NCBI RefSeq assembly: GCF_000429865.1
Contig: NZ_KE386980.1
Location: 1,079-65,078, forward strand
Origin: Cucumibacter marinus DSM 18995
Lineage (GTDB): Bacteria > Pseudomonadota > Alphaproteobacteria > Rhizobiales > Devosiaceae
Length of the DNA: 64,000 nucleotides
Direction of reading: 5' to 3'
Shown here: piece by piece, positions 43,874-52,723 of the stretch
How positions within the stretch are numbered: the stretch's first letter is position 1
How the letters are laid out: each line of letters opens with the position of its first letter
Made by a program: the position numbers and the translations under genes
The notes under the pieces: generated by a model
What the model saw: the letters and a program-made list of their open reading frames with translations, nothing else
Database searches by the model: none
What the model was told of the DNA's origin: nothing

Positions 43874-45418
43874 ATGCTCACCGATGACGCAGTCTATCTC
43901 GGCACCAGCACGAAGCCGGAATACCTGCTTCTCAAGCTGGCCAACCGGCATGGCCTGATCACCGGCGCCACCGGCACCGGCAAAACCGTCACGCTCCAGA
44001 TCATGGCCGAAGGCTTCTCGCGCGCCGGTGTGCCGGTCTTTTGCGCCGACGTCAAAGGCGATCTGGCCGGCATTTCCCAGGCCGGAGACGCCAAGGACTT
44101 CATCGCCGAACGTCTTGAAACCATTGGCTTTGATGATTTCGAATATGGGCCGACCCCGACAGTCTTCTGGGATCTTTTCGGCAAACAGGGCCACCCTGTC
44201 CGCGCCACGATTTCGGACATGGGGCCGTTGCTCCTTTCGCGGCTTCTCGACCTTAACGACACCCAGGAGGGCGTGCTCAACGTTGCCTTCAAGCTGGCGG
44301 ACGACGAAGGCCTTCTGATCCTCGACCTGAAGGACCTCCGCTCGCTGCTCATCTCGATGGATGAACGCGCCAAGGAAATCTCGCGCGTCTATGGCCGGGT
44401 GTCGTCGGCTTCCATCGGCGCCATCCAGCGCTCGCTCCTGGTGCTTGAACAGCAGGGCGGCGAACACTTTTTCGGCGAACGGGCGCTGGCGATCGAGGAC
44501 CTGATGCGAACCGACAACTCCGGTCGCGGACTCGTCAATGTGCTGGCCGCCGACGAATTGATGGCCGCGCCGCGCCTCTATGCCACTTTCTTGTTGTGGC
44601 TCTTGTCCGAGCTGTTCGAGGAACTGCCCGAGGTCGGCAATCCCGAAAAACCGAGGCTCGTATTCTTCTTCGACGAGGCTCATCTGCTGTTCGACGAAGC
44701 GCCAAAGGCGCTGCTCGACAAGATCGAGCAGGTCGTCAAGCTCGTGCGCTCGAAGGGTGTCGGCGTCTTTTTCGTCACCCAGAACCCGCTCGATATTCCC
44801 GATCCGGTGCTGGCCCAGCTGGGCAATCGTGTGCAGCATGCGCTGCGGGCCTATACCCCGCGCGAGGCCAAGGCCGTGCGTACCGCCGCCGAGACATTCC
44901 GGCCCAATCCCGAGTTCTCGACAGAAGAGGCCATCACCCAGCTGGGCGTTGGCGAGGCTCTGGTTTCGACTCTCGAAAAGAAGGGCGTGCCCTCGATCGT
45001 CGGGCGCACGCTGATCCGGCCGCCATCGTCTCGCATGGGGCCGATCAGCGAGCAAGAGCGCCAGGCCGTGATCGGCAAGAGCCCGGTTGGCGGGCTCTAC
45101 GACACTCCGCTCGACCGGGAATCCGCCTTCGAGATCTTGGAAAAACGGGCCCGTGACAAGGCCGAAGAGGAACGCCGCCAGCGCGAACGCGAAGACCGCG
45201 AGCGCGAGGAGGCTGGCCGCATGCGCCGCTCGCGAACTGGGTATCGCGACACGACGCGTGACGACAGGCCGACCAGCCGCTCGCGCCGCAGCACCCGGTC
45301 CCGCCGGTCCGACACGACGCTTGAAGCGGCCACGAAATCTCTGGCGCGCTCCATGGCCCGTCAACTCGGCAATGCGCTGGTCCGCGGCATACTCGGCAGT
45401 CTCAAACGCGGTCGTTGA
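43874..45418 (+). CDS. HerA-like ATPase, DUF853 family
   Basis: A 514-residue P-loop ATPase of the HerA/FtsK group. Walker A GATGTGKT is at 31-38, Walker [11 protein letters not shown] at about 264-273 (Asp267, Glu268), and [13 protein letters not shown] provides the sensor region. After residue 415 comes a highly charged Arg/Glu helix and an Arg/Ser-rich tail, which is often seen in this DUF853 group. HerA proteins translocate DNA; a nuclease partner (NurA) or defence genes are not found next to it, so its role remains open. AAGGAAAG precedes ATG 43874. Confidence 0.9.
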   Translation: MLTDDAVYLGTSTKPEYLLLKLANRHGLITGATGTGKTVTLQIMAEGFSRAGVPVFCADVKGDLAGISQAGDAKDFIAERLETIGFDDFEYGPTPTVFWDLFGKQGHPVRATISDMGPLLLSRLLDLNDTQEGVLNVAFKLADDEGLLILDLKDLRSLLISMDERAKEISRVYGRVSSASIGAIQRSLLVLEQQGGEHFFGERALAIEDLMRTDNSGRGLVNVLAADELMAAPRLYATFLLWLLSELFEELPEVGNPEKPRLVFFFDEAHLLFDEAPKALLDKIEQVVKLVRSKGVGVFFVTQNPLDIPDPVLAQLGNRVQHALRAYTPREAKAVRTAAETFRPNPEFSTEEAITQLGVGEALVSTLEKKGVPSIVGRTLIRPPSSRMGPISEQERQAVIGKSPVGGLYDTPLDRESAFEILEKRARDKAEEERRQREREDREREEAGRMRRSRTGYRDTTRDDRPTSRSRRSTRSRRSDTTLEAATKSLARSMARQLGNALVRGILGSLKRGR

Positions 45419-45451
45419 CTTCACGCAAGGCCACCAAACAGGCGGTATCCC

Positions 45452-45997
45452 ATGACAGACAAACCTGACCTGACACTTGCGATCCTTGCGCCCTCGGGGC
45501 GTGCCGGACGTGCCGCGGAGGTCAGTTTTGCCCACGATACGGCGCAGTTTCTTGCCCGAAAGGGCGTAAAGCTTGTCACCGATGGCGCGCCGGGCGAGAC
45601 CGGGGACGCCATGATCCGGGGTGCGCTGAAGGCCGGTGGCAAGGTGACGGTGGTCGTTGACGCCGAACAGGCGGCACCCGACCTTCCCAAGGGCGTTGAG
45701 ATAGTGGCGACCGAAGGCGAGCAGACCGTCGAGCAGACCATTGGCATGGAGGCCCAGGGAATGTGGGTCTTTCCGCCGCGCGTGCCCGACCTCGAGCGCT
45801 ATTACACGGCTTGGCAGGCACTCAACGAAACCGTTCTGGTCTGCCTGTCCCGCGGTGACGAATTCCGCCTGCTCGACGGGATCGTTACAGATGTTCTGTC
45901 CGTCAGTCGCCCGATGGATGCGGCCCGTGTAGTCTTCTCCAACACCGCCCAGGATGGCTGGGAGCGCATGCGCGAGGTGTTACACGCCAAGGCCTGA
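45452..45997 (+). CDS. conserved Rossmann-like protein, possibly LOG/TIGR00725-related
   Basis: A 181-residue cytosolic protein 33 bases after the HerA-like gene. The N terminus (TLAILAPSGRAGRAAEVSFAHDTAQFL) and GAPGETGDAMIRGALKAGG resemble the nucleotide-binding half of lysine-decarboxylase-like (LOG) folds, but the PGGxGTxxE motif of cytokinin-activating enzymes is missing. I do not recognise a defined family. Codon use matches its neighbours and AGGCGGTATCCC precedes the ATG. Confidence 0.7.
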   Translation: MTDKPDLTLAILAPSGRAGRAAEVSFAHDTAQFLARKGVKLVTDGAPGETGDAMIRGALKAGGKVTVVVDAEQAAPDLPKGVEIVATEGEQTVEQTIGMEAQGMWVFPPRVPDLERYYTAWQALNETVLVCLSRGDEFRLLDGIVTDVLSVSRPMDAARVVFSNTAQDGWERMREVLHAKA

Positions 45998-46043
45998 GCG
46001 CTCGCACGCCCAGGCCTTGATCGGATACAAGCGTGAGATGCGG

Positions 46044-46463
46044 CTATTTTTTCGCCGCTTTGCCCGCATTCTTCTTGAGATGAGTCAGATTGTAGGTGAT
46101 GGCTGCGCGCACTAGTTGGCGCAGTCCCTCGACATTGACCGCATCGGCTTCGAGCAGGTCGATCGAGCGGCGGGTCGCACCTTTGTCATCACCGTTGAAA
46201 ACCCCCTCGGGATCCTCGATCTTCGCGCCGTAGGCAAAGGTTACTTTCACCTTCTGCTTGTGCGCGTTGCCGACAGCGATCAGCCCGTCCCGCGACCATG
46301 CCGGACTGCCCATCCACTTCCAGTCCTCGACGATTTCCTGGTCGGCAGAGAGGATTGTTTCCCGGACTTTGGCGAGCGTGGCGCCCCGCCAGTCATCCGT
46401 ATCGGCGATATACTGATCAATGCGTTCGGACGGGTTCTCAACGCTGGGTTTCGTCTTGGCCAT
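46044..46463 (-). CDS. DUF1801 domain protein
   Basis: A 139-residue cytosolic protein of the DUF1801/YdhG-like fold: ERIDQYIADTDDWRGATLAKVRETILSA (in part), EDWKWMGSPAWSRDGLI and KVTFAYGAKIEDPEGVFN. The C terminus is Lys-rich (KKNAGKAAKK). Function is unknown; related proteins have been linked to small-molecule binding. ATG 46463 has only a weak GAG upstream. It follows the small membrane protein gene by 11 bases, so both may be co-transcribed with the ArsR/SRPBCC genes. Confidence 0.85.
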   Translation of the reverse strand: MAKTKPSVENPSERIDQYIADTDDWRGATLAKVRETILSADQEIVEDWKWMGSPAWSRDGLIAVGNAHKQKVKVTFAYGAKIEDPEGVFNGDDKGATRRSIDLLEADAVNVEGLRQLVRAAITYNLTHLKKNAGKAAKK

Positions 46464-46474
46464 GGGGAGCTCAC

Positions 46475-46699
46475 TCAGGCAGTCGTGCGGGCGCTGCCGC
46501 GCAGTTTGTTCGCGTAATGTAGCACGAACATGTAAAGGCCCGTAGCCAGAAGCAAGAACAGTGGCGGCAGTGGCAGGTAGTAGAGCATGCTCGACTGGTC
46601 CATTCCGGTGGCGGCCGCATAGGTGCCGCCGATCACGGTGAGCACGAAGACGGCGGACGTCCAACGATGGATGACGTGGATAAGCCTTTTGAATTTCAT
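46475..46699 (-). CDS. small two-helix membrane protein
   Basis: A 74-residue protein with two membrane helices (about 14-32 and 42-62) and a conserved-looking KRLIHVIHRWTS N terminus. It lies 33 bases after the SRPBCC gene on the same strand. Proteins of this type are common next to ArsR/SRPBCC pairs, but I know no function. Confidence 0.75.
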   Translation of the reverse strand: MKFKRLIHVIHRWTSAVFVLTVIGGTYAAATGMDQSSMLYYLPLPPLFLLLATGLYMFVLHYANKLRGSARTTA

Positions 46700-46732
46700 G
46701 GTGTTTTCTCTTTCTGTGCGGTGAGCGCCTGC

Positions 46733-47155
46733 TCAGTCGAGCGTACCGAGAACGCGTTCGAGATTGCCGAGGAATTGCTTCCAGCCAGCATGGGCGCCGC
46801 CATAGGCCTGCTTCTGATCCGGACGGAAGCCTGACTGATCTACGCGCAGCCGTGTTCCTTCGGCGGTTTCTGTCAGGGTGAAGGTGACAACGCTCTTAAG
46901 GGAGAAGGCGGGATCGTCGTTGGGAAAGTCCCAAGTGTAGGACAGCGAGGTGTAGGGCTCGACCTCGAGCACCTTGCATTTCAACGTGCCGCCCCATTCC
47001 CCGATGAGCTCGAACTCATGTCCGATCTCGGGCTTGAAATCATTCTTCATGAGCCATTCCTCGACGAGGTGCGGCTGGGTTAGCGCGCGCCAGAGTTTCT
47101 CGGGGGTATGAGGGAAGTCGCGTTCCACCGTGACGGTGCGCAATTCAGTCGTCAT
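46733..47155 (-). CDS. SRPBCC/AHSA1 (activator of Hsp90-like) domain protein
   Basis: A 140-residue START-like protein: VERDFPHTPEKLWRALTQPHLVEEWLMKNDF at the N terminus in part, GGTLKCKVLEVEPYTSLSYTW in the middle, and GAHAGWKQFLGNLERVL at the end. Members have a hydrophobic ligand cavity. It lies 4 bases after the ArsR gene, the standard arsR-ahsa1 pairing in which the regulator controls the SRPBCC gene. Confidence 0.9.
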   Translation of the reverse strand: MTTELRTVTVERDFPHTPEKLWRALTQPHLVEEWLMKNDFKPEIGHEFELIGEWGGTLKCKVLEVEPYTSLSYTWDFPNDDPAFSLKSVVTFTLTETAEGTRLRVDQSGFRPDQKQAYGGAHAGWKQFLGNLERVLGTLD

Positions 47156-47159
47156 GAGT

Positions 47160-47483
47160 CTACTGGTCCATTCTCTTGAGGAGGTCTTCGAGGGCATCGA
47201 ACCGGCTCTGCCAGAACCCGGCCATTTCACTGGTCCAGTCGATCAGCGGAGTCAGCGCGCCGATCTGGGCGCTGTATTGTGTCTGGCGCCCGTCCTGACG
47301 ATCCCGCACGAGGCCGGCCTGCTTGAGCAACTTGAGGTGCTTGGAAACCGCGGGCTGGGAAATGCCCGCCTGTCTGGTCAGCGCGCCAACGGACTGGTCG
47401 CCTTCGCGGCAAAGCCTTTCGAAGATCGCCCGGCGGGTTGGATCGGCAAGCATCCTGAATATTTCGTCGTGGGATTGAGGCAT
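47160..47483 (-). CDS. ArsR family transcriptional regulator
   Basis: A 107-residue winged-helix repressor: DEIFRMLADPTRRAIFERL, then SVGALTRQAGISQPAVSKHLKLLKQAGLVRDRQDGRQTQY, and a C-terminal helix. The metal-binding Cys motif of ArsR/CadC is missing, placing it in the non-metal branch that partners SRPBCC proteins. It is the first gene of a probable four-gene operon (ArsR, SRPBCC, membrane protein, DUF1801). Confidence 0.92.
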   Translation of the reverse strand: MPQSHDEIFRMLADPTRRAIFERLCREGDQSVGALTRQAGISQPAVSKHLKLLKQAGLVRDRQDGRQTQYSAQIGALTPLIDWTSEMAGFWQSRFDALEDLLKRMDQ

Positions 47484-47490
47484 GGTTCTG

Positions 47491-47532
47491 ATAACCCTCT
47501 GGCTATGAGTGAACGTATAACCGTAGAGCTAT
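47491..47532. promoter_or_regulatory. paired 16-bp direct repeats upstream of the ArsR gene
   Basis: ATAACCCTCTGGCTAT (47491-47506) and ATAACCGTAGAGCTAT (47517-47532) share both ends and are spaced 26 bp apart; the first is an imperfect palindrome. Their location 8-50 bases before the ArsR start codon suggests autoregulatory operators. A third similar element, TAACCAATACCCTGTTGGCTAT, is at 47598-47619. Confidence 0.5.
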
Positions 47533-47560
47533 GTGATGTCAACTTGAGAAGCCAAGAAGC

Positions 47561-47593
47561 AAAAAAATGGCGGACAACACAGTGTTGTCCGCC
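47561..47593 (-). terminator. rho-independent terminator of the exported-protein gene
   Basis: GGCGGACAACAC and GTGTTGTCCGCC form a perfect 12-bp inverted repeat with one central base; read on the minus strand it is followed by ATTTTTTT. It terminates the gene at 47664-48083 before the ArsR promoter. Confidence 0.85.
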
Positions 47594-47663
47594 AAGTTAA
47601 CCAATACCCTGTTGGCTATATGATGGAAGGCCGATTGAGGCGAGTGTGGCTTGATCTATCGCG

Positions 47664-48083
47664 TTAGTCGGCGAAATTGAGATCAATGAAGCCCTCGGTC
47701 CAGTTCTGGATGTTGGTCTTGCCCGCTTCGTTTGTGAATTCGGGCTTGGCTGTGTCGGCGCGTGTGACGGTGAAGCACAACTCGCCCCAGCCTTCCGGGC
47801 TCCAGTCTTCGCAGTAATGGCCGACACCATCCTTTTCGACGGCCCGCCACTCGAGCGTGCGGATCTTGTCACCCTTCACGTTGATGATGAAGGTGCCGTC
47901 GGTGTGGTTGTTCTGTCGGTACTCGGTGACCCCGTCGGGATAAAAGCCCGCGATCGAGTTTCCCGCCATCATTGCTTCAATCTCGGCGGCGGATAGGTTG
48001 GCTTCCGCAGCGCTGGCGGGAAGCAGGGCGACGGCTAGACCCGCGAGGCTGAGTGCCAGCAAAGGCGCAGCTTTTACTTTCAT
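47664..48083 (-). CDS. exported protein of unknown function, possibly DUF995-like
   Basis: A 139-residue protein with a signal peptide (cut after ASA, about residue 25). The mature part has motifs that look structural: AEIEAMMAGNSIAGFY, a YRQNNHTDGTFIINVKG block, YCEDWSPEGWGELCF with two Cys, and FTNEAGKTNIQNWTEGFIDLNF. The overall pattern (a G-N-S helix, then lipocalin-like strands) is similar to DUF995 proteins, but I am not certain. AAGGGAG precedes ATG 48083; a strong terminator follows. Confidence 0.78.
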   Translation of the reverse strand: MKVKAAPLLALSLAGLAVALLPASAAEANLSAAEIEAMMAGNSIAGFYPDGVTEYRQNNHTDGTFIINVKGDKIRTLEWRAVEKDGVGHYCEDWSPEGWGELCFTVTRADTAKPEFTNEAGKTNIQNWTEGFIDLNFAD

Positions 48084-48209
48084 GGTTTCTCCCTTAAATC
48101 TGGACGGCCCTGAGGCGCGCCACGTACCCGGTTCGACCGGTGATGGACCATGCCACTGAGCCGCAGCGGGGGCTGTGAATATCCACGCCAGTTCGGGGAG
48201 GGGCGGCGT

Positions 48210-49229
48210 ATGGAGACAGGTACAAGACCGGCCGGCTCCGGCGGGAGCGTCAATGGTGGGCTGGGAGAGGCCTATGCTACCTATTGGGACGGCTGGCTGC
48301 GCCATTGTGCCCGGCAGGCGCTGGCGCTCTATCCGGATCTTGAGCCGCACGACTCCGGTCGTGAATTCGACCCGTTGGCTCTGTTTTATCGGCTCTACGG
48401 GAGGCACGGCACCGGCCCGGTCTTTTCGATCGCCCGGCGCAATGCGCGTCTACCCGGTTTCGATATTGCCCATTTCCTGTTGCAGGAAGCATCAAGCGCC
48501 GCCGATCTGGCCCGGCGCTGGCACGCGATGATGCATCAGCAGGCAAAGATTCGCGCCAGGGGCGGCGAGGCGGCTGGCAGTTTCATCGAAACGGGAGATA
48601 CGCTGGAATTCGCCTTGTCTCCATTTCTGGTGCAGCCCGCCAATCGGGCGCCGTTCGGTCCCGCCATGATGGGCGGCTTGGCCGTCGGGGCATTCGAGCA
48701 GATGGCGGACAGGCCCGTTGAGGTCTTCGAGCAGCGCAACAATGGCCTGACGCGAGCCCTGAATCTCTCAGCGCCGGGGCAATCCACCGAAATTGCTTTC
48801 GACAGCCGCATCGTCATCCGTGTCCCGATCGATGCCCGCCCGCGGCCGGTGAACCTGGCCAGCGCCCGCATGGCCAGGTTGTCGCTGACCCATCTGACAG
48901 GCGCACAGCACGCGTCGCTTGTGAGCAGGTTGGCCTCGGTGATGCGAGGCGGAGAGGGGCGTCATATCGACCTCGACGAAGCTGCGTTCCGCCTTGGCAT
49001 GTCGGCTCGAAATCTGTCGAGGCGCCTGAGTTCGGCCGGGCTGGGCTATGCGCGGCTTTCGCGTTTCATGCGCCTGCGCACTGCCTGCCTTCACCTGGCG
49101 ACCGGAGAACTCGGCCTCGACGATATCGCCTTCCATGCCGATTATGCCGACCGTCATCACATGGCGCGGGACTTCCGCCGCATGGCCGAGATCAGCCCAT
49201 CGGCGCTCCGCGATATCATGAGAGGATAG
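48210..49229 (+). CDS. AraC family transcriptional regulator
   Basis: A 339-residue regulator with an N-terminal ligand domain of the Arabinose_bd/OruR type (FLLQEASSAADLARRWHAMM, GDTLEFALS) and a C-terminal double HTH (about 245-339: DEAAFRLGMSARNLSRRLSSAGLGYARLSRFMRL, then DDIAFHADYADRHHMARDFRRMAEISPSALR, in part). The start ATG 48210 is preceded by GGGGAGGGG. It is convergent with the REC protein (3-bp gap). Target unknown; the divergent exported-protein gene is a candidate. Confidence 0.87.
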   Translation: METGTRPAGSGGSVNGGLGEAYATYWDGWLRHCARQALALYPDLEPHDSGREFDPLALFYRLYGRHGTGPVFSIARRNARLPGFDIAHFLLQEASSAADLARRWHAMMHQQAKIRARGGEAAGSFIETGDTLEFALSPFLVQPANRAPFGPAMMGGLAVGAFEQMADRPVEVFEQRNNGLTRALNLSAPGQSTEIAFDSRIVIRVPIDARPRPVNLASARMARLSLTHLTGAQHASLVSRLASVMRGGEGRHIDLDEAAFRLGMSARNLSRRLSSAGLGYARLSRFMRLRTACLHLATGELGLDDIAFHADYADRHHMARDFRRMAEISPSALRDIMRG

Positions 49230-49232
49230 GGA

Positions 49233-49766
49233 CTAGCGGGGCAGGCGGTCTTCCGCACGCCGCTTTGCATATCGGGCGAAATCGATCACCTCGCCGGATA
49301 CCGGCTCGATATCGGGCGCATGGTCACGCAGCCTGCGGCGGTCGGGTCCGACATATCCGGTCGGCGCACTGACATAGGAAACACCGGCTCCGATCCGTGC
49401 CAGTACCCGCTCGCGAACATGGGCGGGAGAGGCGGGCTTGACCAGCACTTCGTCAATGCCAGAGCGCACCACGCGGCCCTGCATCTTGCGGTCGACGGAC
49501 CCGGCCAGCATGATCACCTGAAAACGGCGGTTCTCGATCAATTCGTCGGAGCGCAACCGGGCAACCAGCCAATCGGCGCGTTCGACCTTGAGATCGAAAT
49601 CGCAGATCAACAGCTCGACCGCGGCGATCCGCATGTAACGCGAGAGCGATTCCGCATCGGCGAAACACCGCACCCTGAGACCGCGCTCTTCCCGCAGCAT
49701 CATCGACAGAATCGATGAAAGAGCCGCGTTTGCGGTCAGAATGGCAACGGTTTTCAGCGGATACAC
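49233..49766 (-). CDS. stand-alone response regulator receiver protein
   Basis: A 177-residue single-domain regulator. A receiver fold (about 5-125) has Asp57 in LICDFDLK (phosphorylation position) and Lys in VLVKPAS; the first acidic pair is replaced by TANAA, so phosphorylation may be weak or absent. After the domain comes the alphaproteobacterial YVGPDRRR motif and a short basic tail. Start GTG 49766 has GGGAG upstream. Similar proteins are found in Hyphomicrobiales; function unknown. Confidence 0.82.
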   Translation of the reverse strand: MYPLKTVAILTANAALSSILSMMLREERGLRVRCFADAESLSRYMRIAAVELLICDFDLKVERADWLVARLRSDELIENRRFQVIMLAGSVDRKMQGRVVRSGIDEVLVKPASPAHVRERVLARIGAGVSYVSAPTGYVGPDRRRLRDHAPDIEPVSGEVIDFARYAKRRAEDRLPR

Positions 49767-49841
49767 ACCTGACTCCCTTGGTTAATCGGACGTTAACACG
49801 TCGAACCGGAGTCGCAACAACCTCATTCGGGGCGTCCAAAG

Positions 49842-49866
49842 AAAAACCCCGGCGTGACCGCCGGGG
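49842..49866 (-). terminator. rho-independent terminator of sodB
   Basis: CCCCGGCG-TGAC-CGCCGGGG, a perfect 8-bp stem; on the minus strand it is followed by TTTTTC. It lies 28 bases after the superoxide dismutase stop. Confidence 0.87.
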
Positions 49867-49893
49867 CTCGAAATTCAAAACACCTGGAAGGGC

Positions 49894-50490
49894 TTAGCTT
49901 GCCGCTTCGAAAAGCTCGGCCGCATATTCCCAGTTCACCAGGCTGTCGAAGAAAGCCTCGAGATATTTCGGGCGCGCATTGCGGTAATCGATGTAATAGG
50001 AGTGCTCCCACACATCGACACCCAGGATCGGCGCCGCGCCATGAATGAGCGGGTTCTCGCCATTCGGGGTCTTCATGACCTCGAGCTTGCCGTTCTTGAG
50101 AGCCAGCCAGGCCCAACCTGAACCAAACTGGGTCGCGCCGGCATTGAGGAAGTCCTCGCGGAACTTCTCGACCGAACCCAGATCTTCCTTGATCTTGGCT
50201 TCGAGATTGCCCGGGATCGAGCCGCCGCCATTCGGCTTCATCCACTTCCAGAAGTGAATATGGTTGTAGTGCTGGGCCGCATTGTTGAACAGGCCGGCAT
50301 TCTTGCCATGGCTCTCGCGTACGACGTCCTCCAGCGACTTGCCTTCAAGCCCTGAGCCTTCGAGCAGCTTGGAGCCATTGGTCACATAGGCCTGGTGGTG
50401 CTTGTCGTGGTGGTATTCGAGCGTCTCCGCGCTCATCACCGGGGCCAGCGCATCGTGGGGGTAGGGGAGATCGGGGAGTTCAAAAGCCAT
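49894..50490 (-). CDS. sodB: superoxide dismutase, Fe/Mn family
   Basis: A 198-residue SOD that converts superoxide to hydrogen peroxide and oxygen. Metal ligands are His27 (EYHHDKHHQAYV), His74 (NNAAQHYNHIHFW), Asp159 and His163 (DVWEHSYY). GATQFGSGWAWL is closer to iron-type enzymes, but metal preference cannot be fixed from sequence. No signal peptide, so cytosolic. GGAGG lies just before ATG 50490 and a strong terminator follows. Confidence 0.95.
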   Translation of the reverse strand: MAFELPDLPYPHDALAPVMSAETLEYHHDKHHQAYVTNGSKLLEGSGLEGKSLEDVVRESHGKNAGLFNNAAQHYNHIHFWKWMKPNGGGSIPGNLEAKIKEDLGSVEKFREDFLNAGATQFGSGWAWLALKNGKLEVMKTPNGENPLIHGAAPILGVDVWEHSYYIDYRNARPKYLEAFFDSLVNWEYAAELFEAAS

Positions 50491-50589
50491 TTGGGCCTCC
50501 TGTCACTAAAGTATGTCTCGGTTGTCGAGCCGGATTATACCGTTTGGCTCCGGCCGGTTATAGGGGCAGCATCGGGTGCCCTCAATGGT

Positions 50590-52680
50590 TCAGCTCAGTT
50601 TTTCGGTGCCTGTGGCGGCCACGGCAAAGGCATAGGCGCGTGCCGTTTCCTTGATCGCGTCAAACCGGCCCGAGGCACCCGCATGCCCCGCGCCCATATT
50701 GGTTTTGAGGTATAACGGGTTGGTGTCGGTCTTGGTTGCGCGCAGTTTCGCCACCCATTTCGCCGGTTCCCAATAGGTCACCCGCGGGTCGGTCAGACCC
50801 GCCTCCACCAGCATCGCCGGGTAATCCTGGGCACTGACATTGTCATAGGGCGAGTAGGCCGCAATGGTAGCATAGTCGACCTCCGAGGTGATCGGATTGC
50901 CCCATTCCGGCCATTCCGGCGGGGTCAGCGGCAAGGTCTCGTCGAGCATGGTGTTGAGCACGTCGACGAACGGCACCTGGGCGATTATCCCGGCGAACAG
51001 GTCGGGGCGCTGATTGGCGATGGCGCCCATCAACATGCCCCCGGCCGAACCGCCTTGGGCGACAATCCGGCCCTTACCGGTCAAACCCTTGGCGACCAGC
51101 ATCTCCGCCGCCGCGATGAAATCGGTGAAGGTATTGGTCTTTTTGTCCTTCTTGCCGTCGCGATACCAGCGGAATCCCTTGTCCTTGCCACCCCGGATAT
51201 GGGCGATGGCATAGACAAATCCGCGATCGACCAGCGACAGTTGGGAAATGCCGAAGCCGGCCGGGATGGAATGGCCGTAGGCGCCATAGCCGTAGAGCAG
51301 GCAGGGTGTGTCGGCACCAGGGGTGAGATCGGCGCGGTGCAGAATGGTCACCGGAACGTCCTCGCCATCGGGGGCCTTGGCCATCAGCCGATGGGTCACA
51401 TAGTCCTGAGGGTTGTGGCCGGAGGGCACCTCACGGCGCTTGAGGAAGGTCCGCTCTCCCGTGGCCGCATCATAGTCGTAGGTCTCACTCGGCGTGGTCG
51501 GCGAAGAGTATGTGAAGCGGAAGGTCGCCGTGTCGAACTCGTAGCCGGTCGACATACCCAACGCGTATGCCTCTTCGTCGAAGGAAACTTCCTTCTCATC
51601 GCCGGTATTGAGGTCTCGAATGACGATGCGCGGCAAACCGGCTACGCGCTCGAGCCGGATCATGTGGTCGGCAAGCAGGGCAAAATCGAGCACCAGCACG
51701 CCTTCGCGGTGCGGAACGAGATCGGTCCAGTTCTCCTCACCGGGATTATCCGCGGGCGCCGTCACGATCTTGAAATCCTCGGCGTCGCCGGCATTGGTCA
51801 GGATGTAGAGAAGCCCGCCACGCTCATTGATCGCATACTCTCGGCCCGTCTGCCGGGCGGAAACCAGCTGTGGCGCGCTTTCTGGCGCATCGGCATCGAT
51901 CAGGTACCACTCGCTGGTCTCGTGATCATGGGCGTTGACCACGATGAAGCGATGCGAGAGCGTTTTTCCCGCGCCGATGAAGAACCCCGAATCCTTTTCC
52001 TCATAGACCAGCGCATCCTCGCTGACCGGCGTACCGAGCCGATGGCGCATGATGCGGTAGGGGCGGTGATTGTCATCGACAAGGGTATAGAAGATCACTT
52101 CACCCTTGTTGTCCCAGACCGCACCGCCCGACGTGCCTTCGATCACATCTTCAAGTTCTCTGCCGGTCGACAGGTCGCGGATGCGGATTGTGTAATACTC
52201 AGAGCCGTTGCGGTCCGCCGACCAGGCGAGATAGCGATGGGTCGGGTCGTGGGCGGCTCCGCCGAGCCCGAAATAGCCGTCACCGGCCTCCGCATTGCAG
52301 TCGAGCAGCACCGTCTCATCGCCGCCTTCGCGCGGGGTACGCACCAGCAGCGGATATTGCTGGTCCTTCAGCATGCGCGAATTGTAGGCATAGGGCCCAT
52401 GCGGGGAGGGGATGCCGCTGTCATCCTCTTTGATGCGGCCCCGGATCTCGGTGTAGATGGCCTCCTGAAGCGCGGCGCTCGGCTTGCCGAACTGCTCCTC
52501 GAAATAGGCGTTTTCGGCCTCGAGATAGTCGCGGATCTCGGTGTCGAGCACCTCAGGATCGCGCATGACAGCTTGCCAGTTCTCGGCCCTCAGCCAGTGA
52601 TAGGGGTCTTCGCGGGTGATGCCGTGAATGCTGGCGGAAAAGGGTTTCTGCGCCGCGATGGGAGCTTCGGGCTTGGTCAT
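50590..52680 (-). CDS. ptrB: oligopeptidase B (prolyl oligopeptidase family S9A)
   Basis: A 696-residue serine peptidase with an N-terminal seven-bladed propeller (about 75-410) and an alpha/beta hydrolase domain. The nucleophile is Ser545 in GGSAGG; Asp is in VEAGLTDPRVTYWEPAKW and His in GAGHAGASGR. The ITREDPYHWLR start is typical of oligopeptidase B, which cuts short peptides after Arg or Lys in the cytoplasm. ATG 52680 chosen because similarity begins there; upstream frame overlaps the msrB end. It lies 43 bases after msrB. Confidence 0.92.
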   Translation of the reverse strand: MTKPEAPIAAQKPFSASIHGITREDPYHWLRAENWQAVMRDPEVLDTEIRDYLEAENAYFEEQFGKPSAALQEAIYTEIRGRIKEDDSGIPSPHGPYAYNSRMLKDQQYPLLVRTPREGGDETVLLDCNAEAGDGYFGLGGAAHDPTHRYLAWSADRNGSEYYTIRIRDLSTGRELEDVIEGTSGGAVWDNKGEVIFYTLVDDNHRPYRIMRHRLGTPVSEDALVYEEKDSGFFIGAGKTLSHRFIVVNAHDHETSEWYLIDADAPESAPQLVSARQTGREYAINERGGLLYILTNAGDAEDFKIVTAPADNPGEENWTDLVPHREGVLVLDFALLADHMIRLERVAGLPRIVIRDLNTGDEKEVSFDEEAYALGMSTGYEFDTATFRFTYSSPTTPSETYDYDAATGERTFLKRREVPSGHNPQDYVTHRLMAKAPDGEDVPVTILHRADLTPGADTPCLLYGYGAYGHSIPAGFGISQLSLVDRGFVYAIAHIRGGKDKGFRWYRDGKKDKKTNTFTDFIAAAEMLVAKGLTGKGRIVAQGGSAGGMLMGAIANQRPDLFAGIIAQVPFVDVLNTMLDETLPLTPPEWPEWGNPITSEVDYATIAAYSPYDNVSAQDYPAMLVEAGLTDPRVTYWEPAKWVAKLRATKTDTNPLYLKTNMGAGHAGASGRFDAIKETARAYAFAVAATGTEKLS

Positions 52681-52723
52681 GAATGTGATCCGGAATGTAT
52701 GCTGGGATAAAAAGAGCGTGAGG

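Noticed and set aside
43874-45418. HerA-like ATPase as part of a known defence system
   Set aside because: No Sir2, nuclease, NurA or DUF4297 partner gene is adjacent; the DUF853 type is common in ordinary chromosomal settings.
51055-52710. 551-codon plus-strand frame
   Set aside because: Antisense to oligopeptidase B, whose catalytic motifs are intact.
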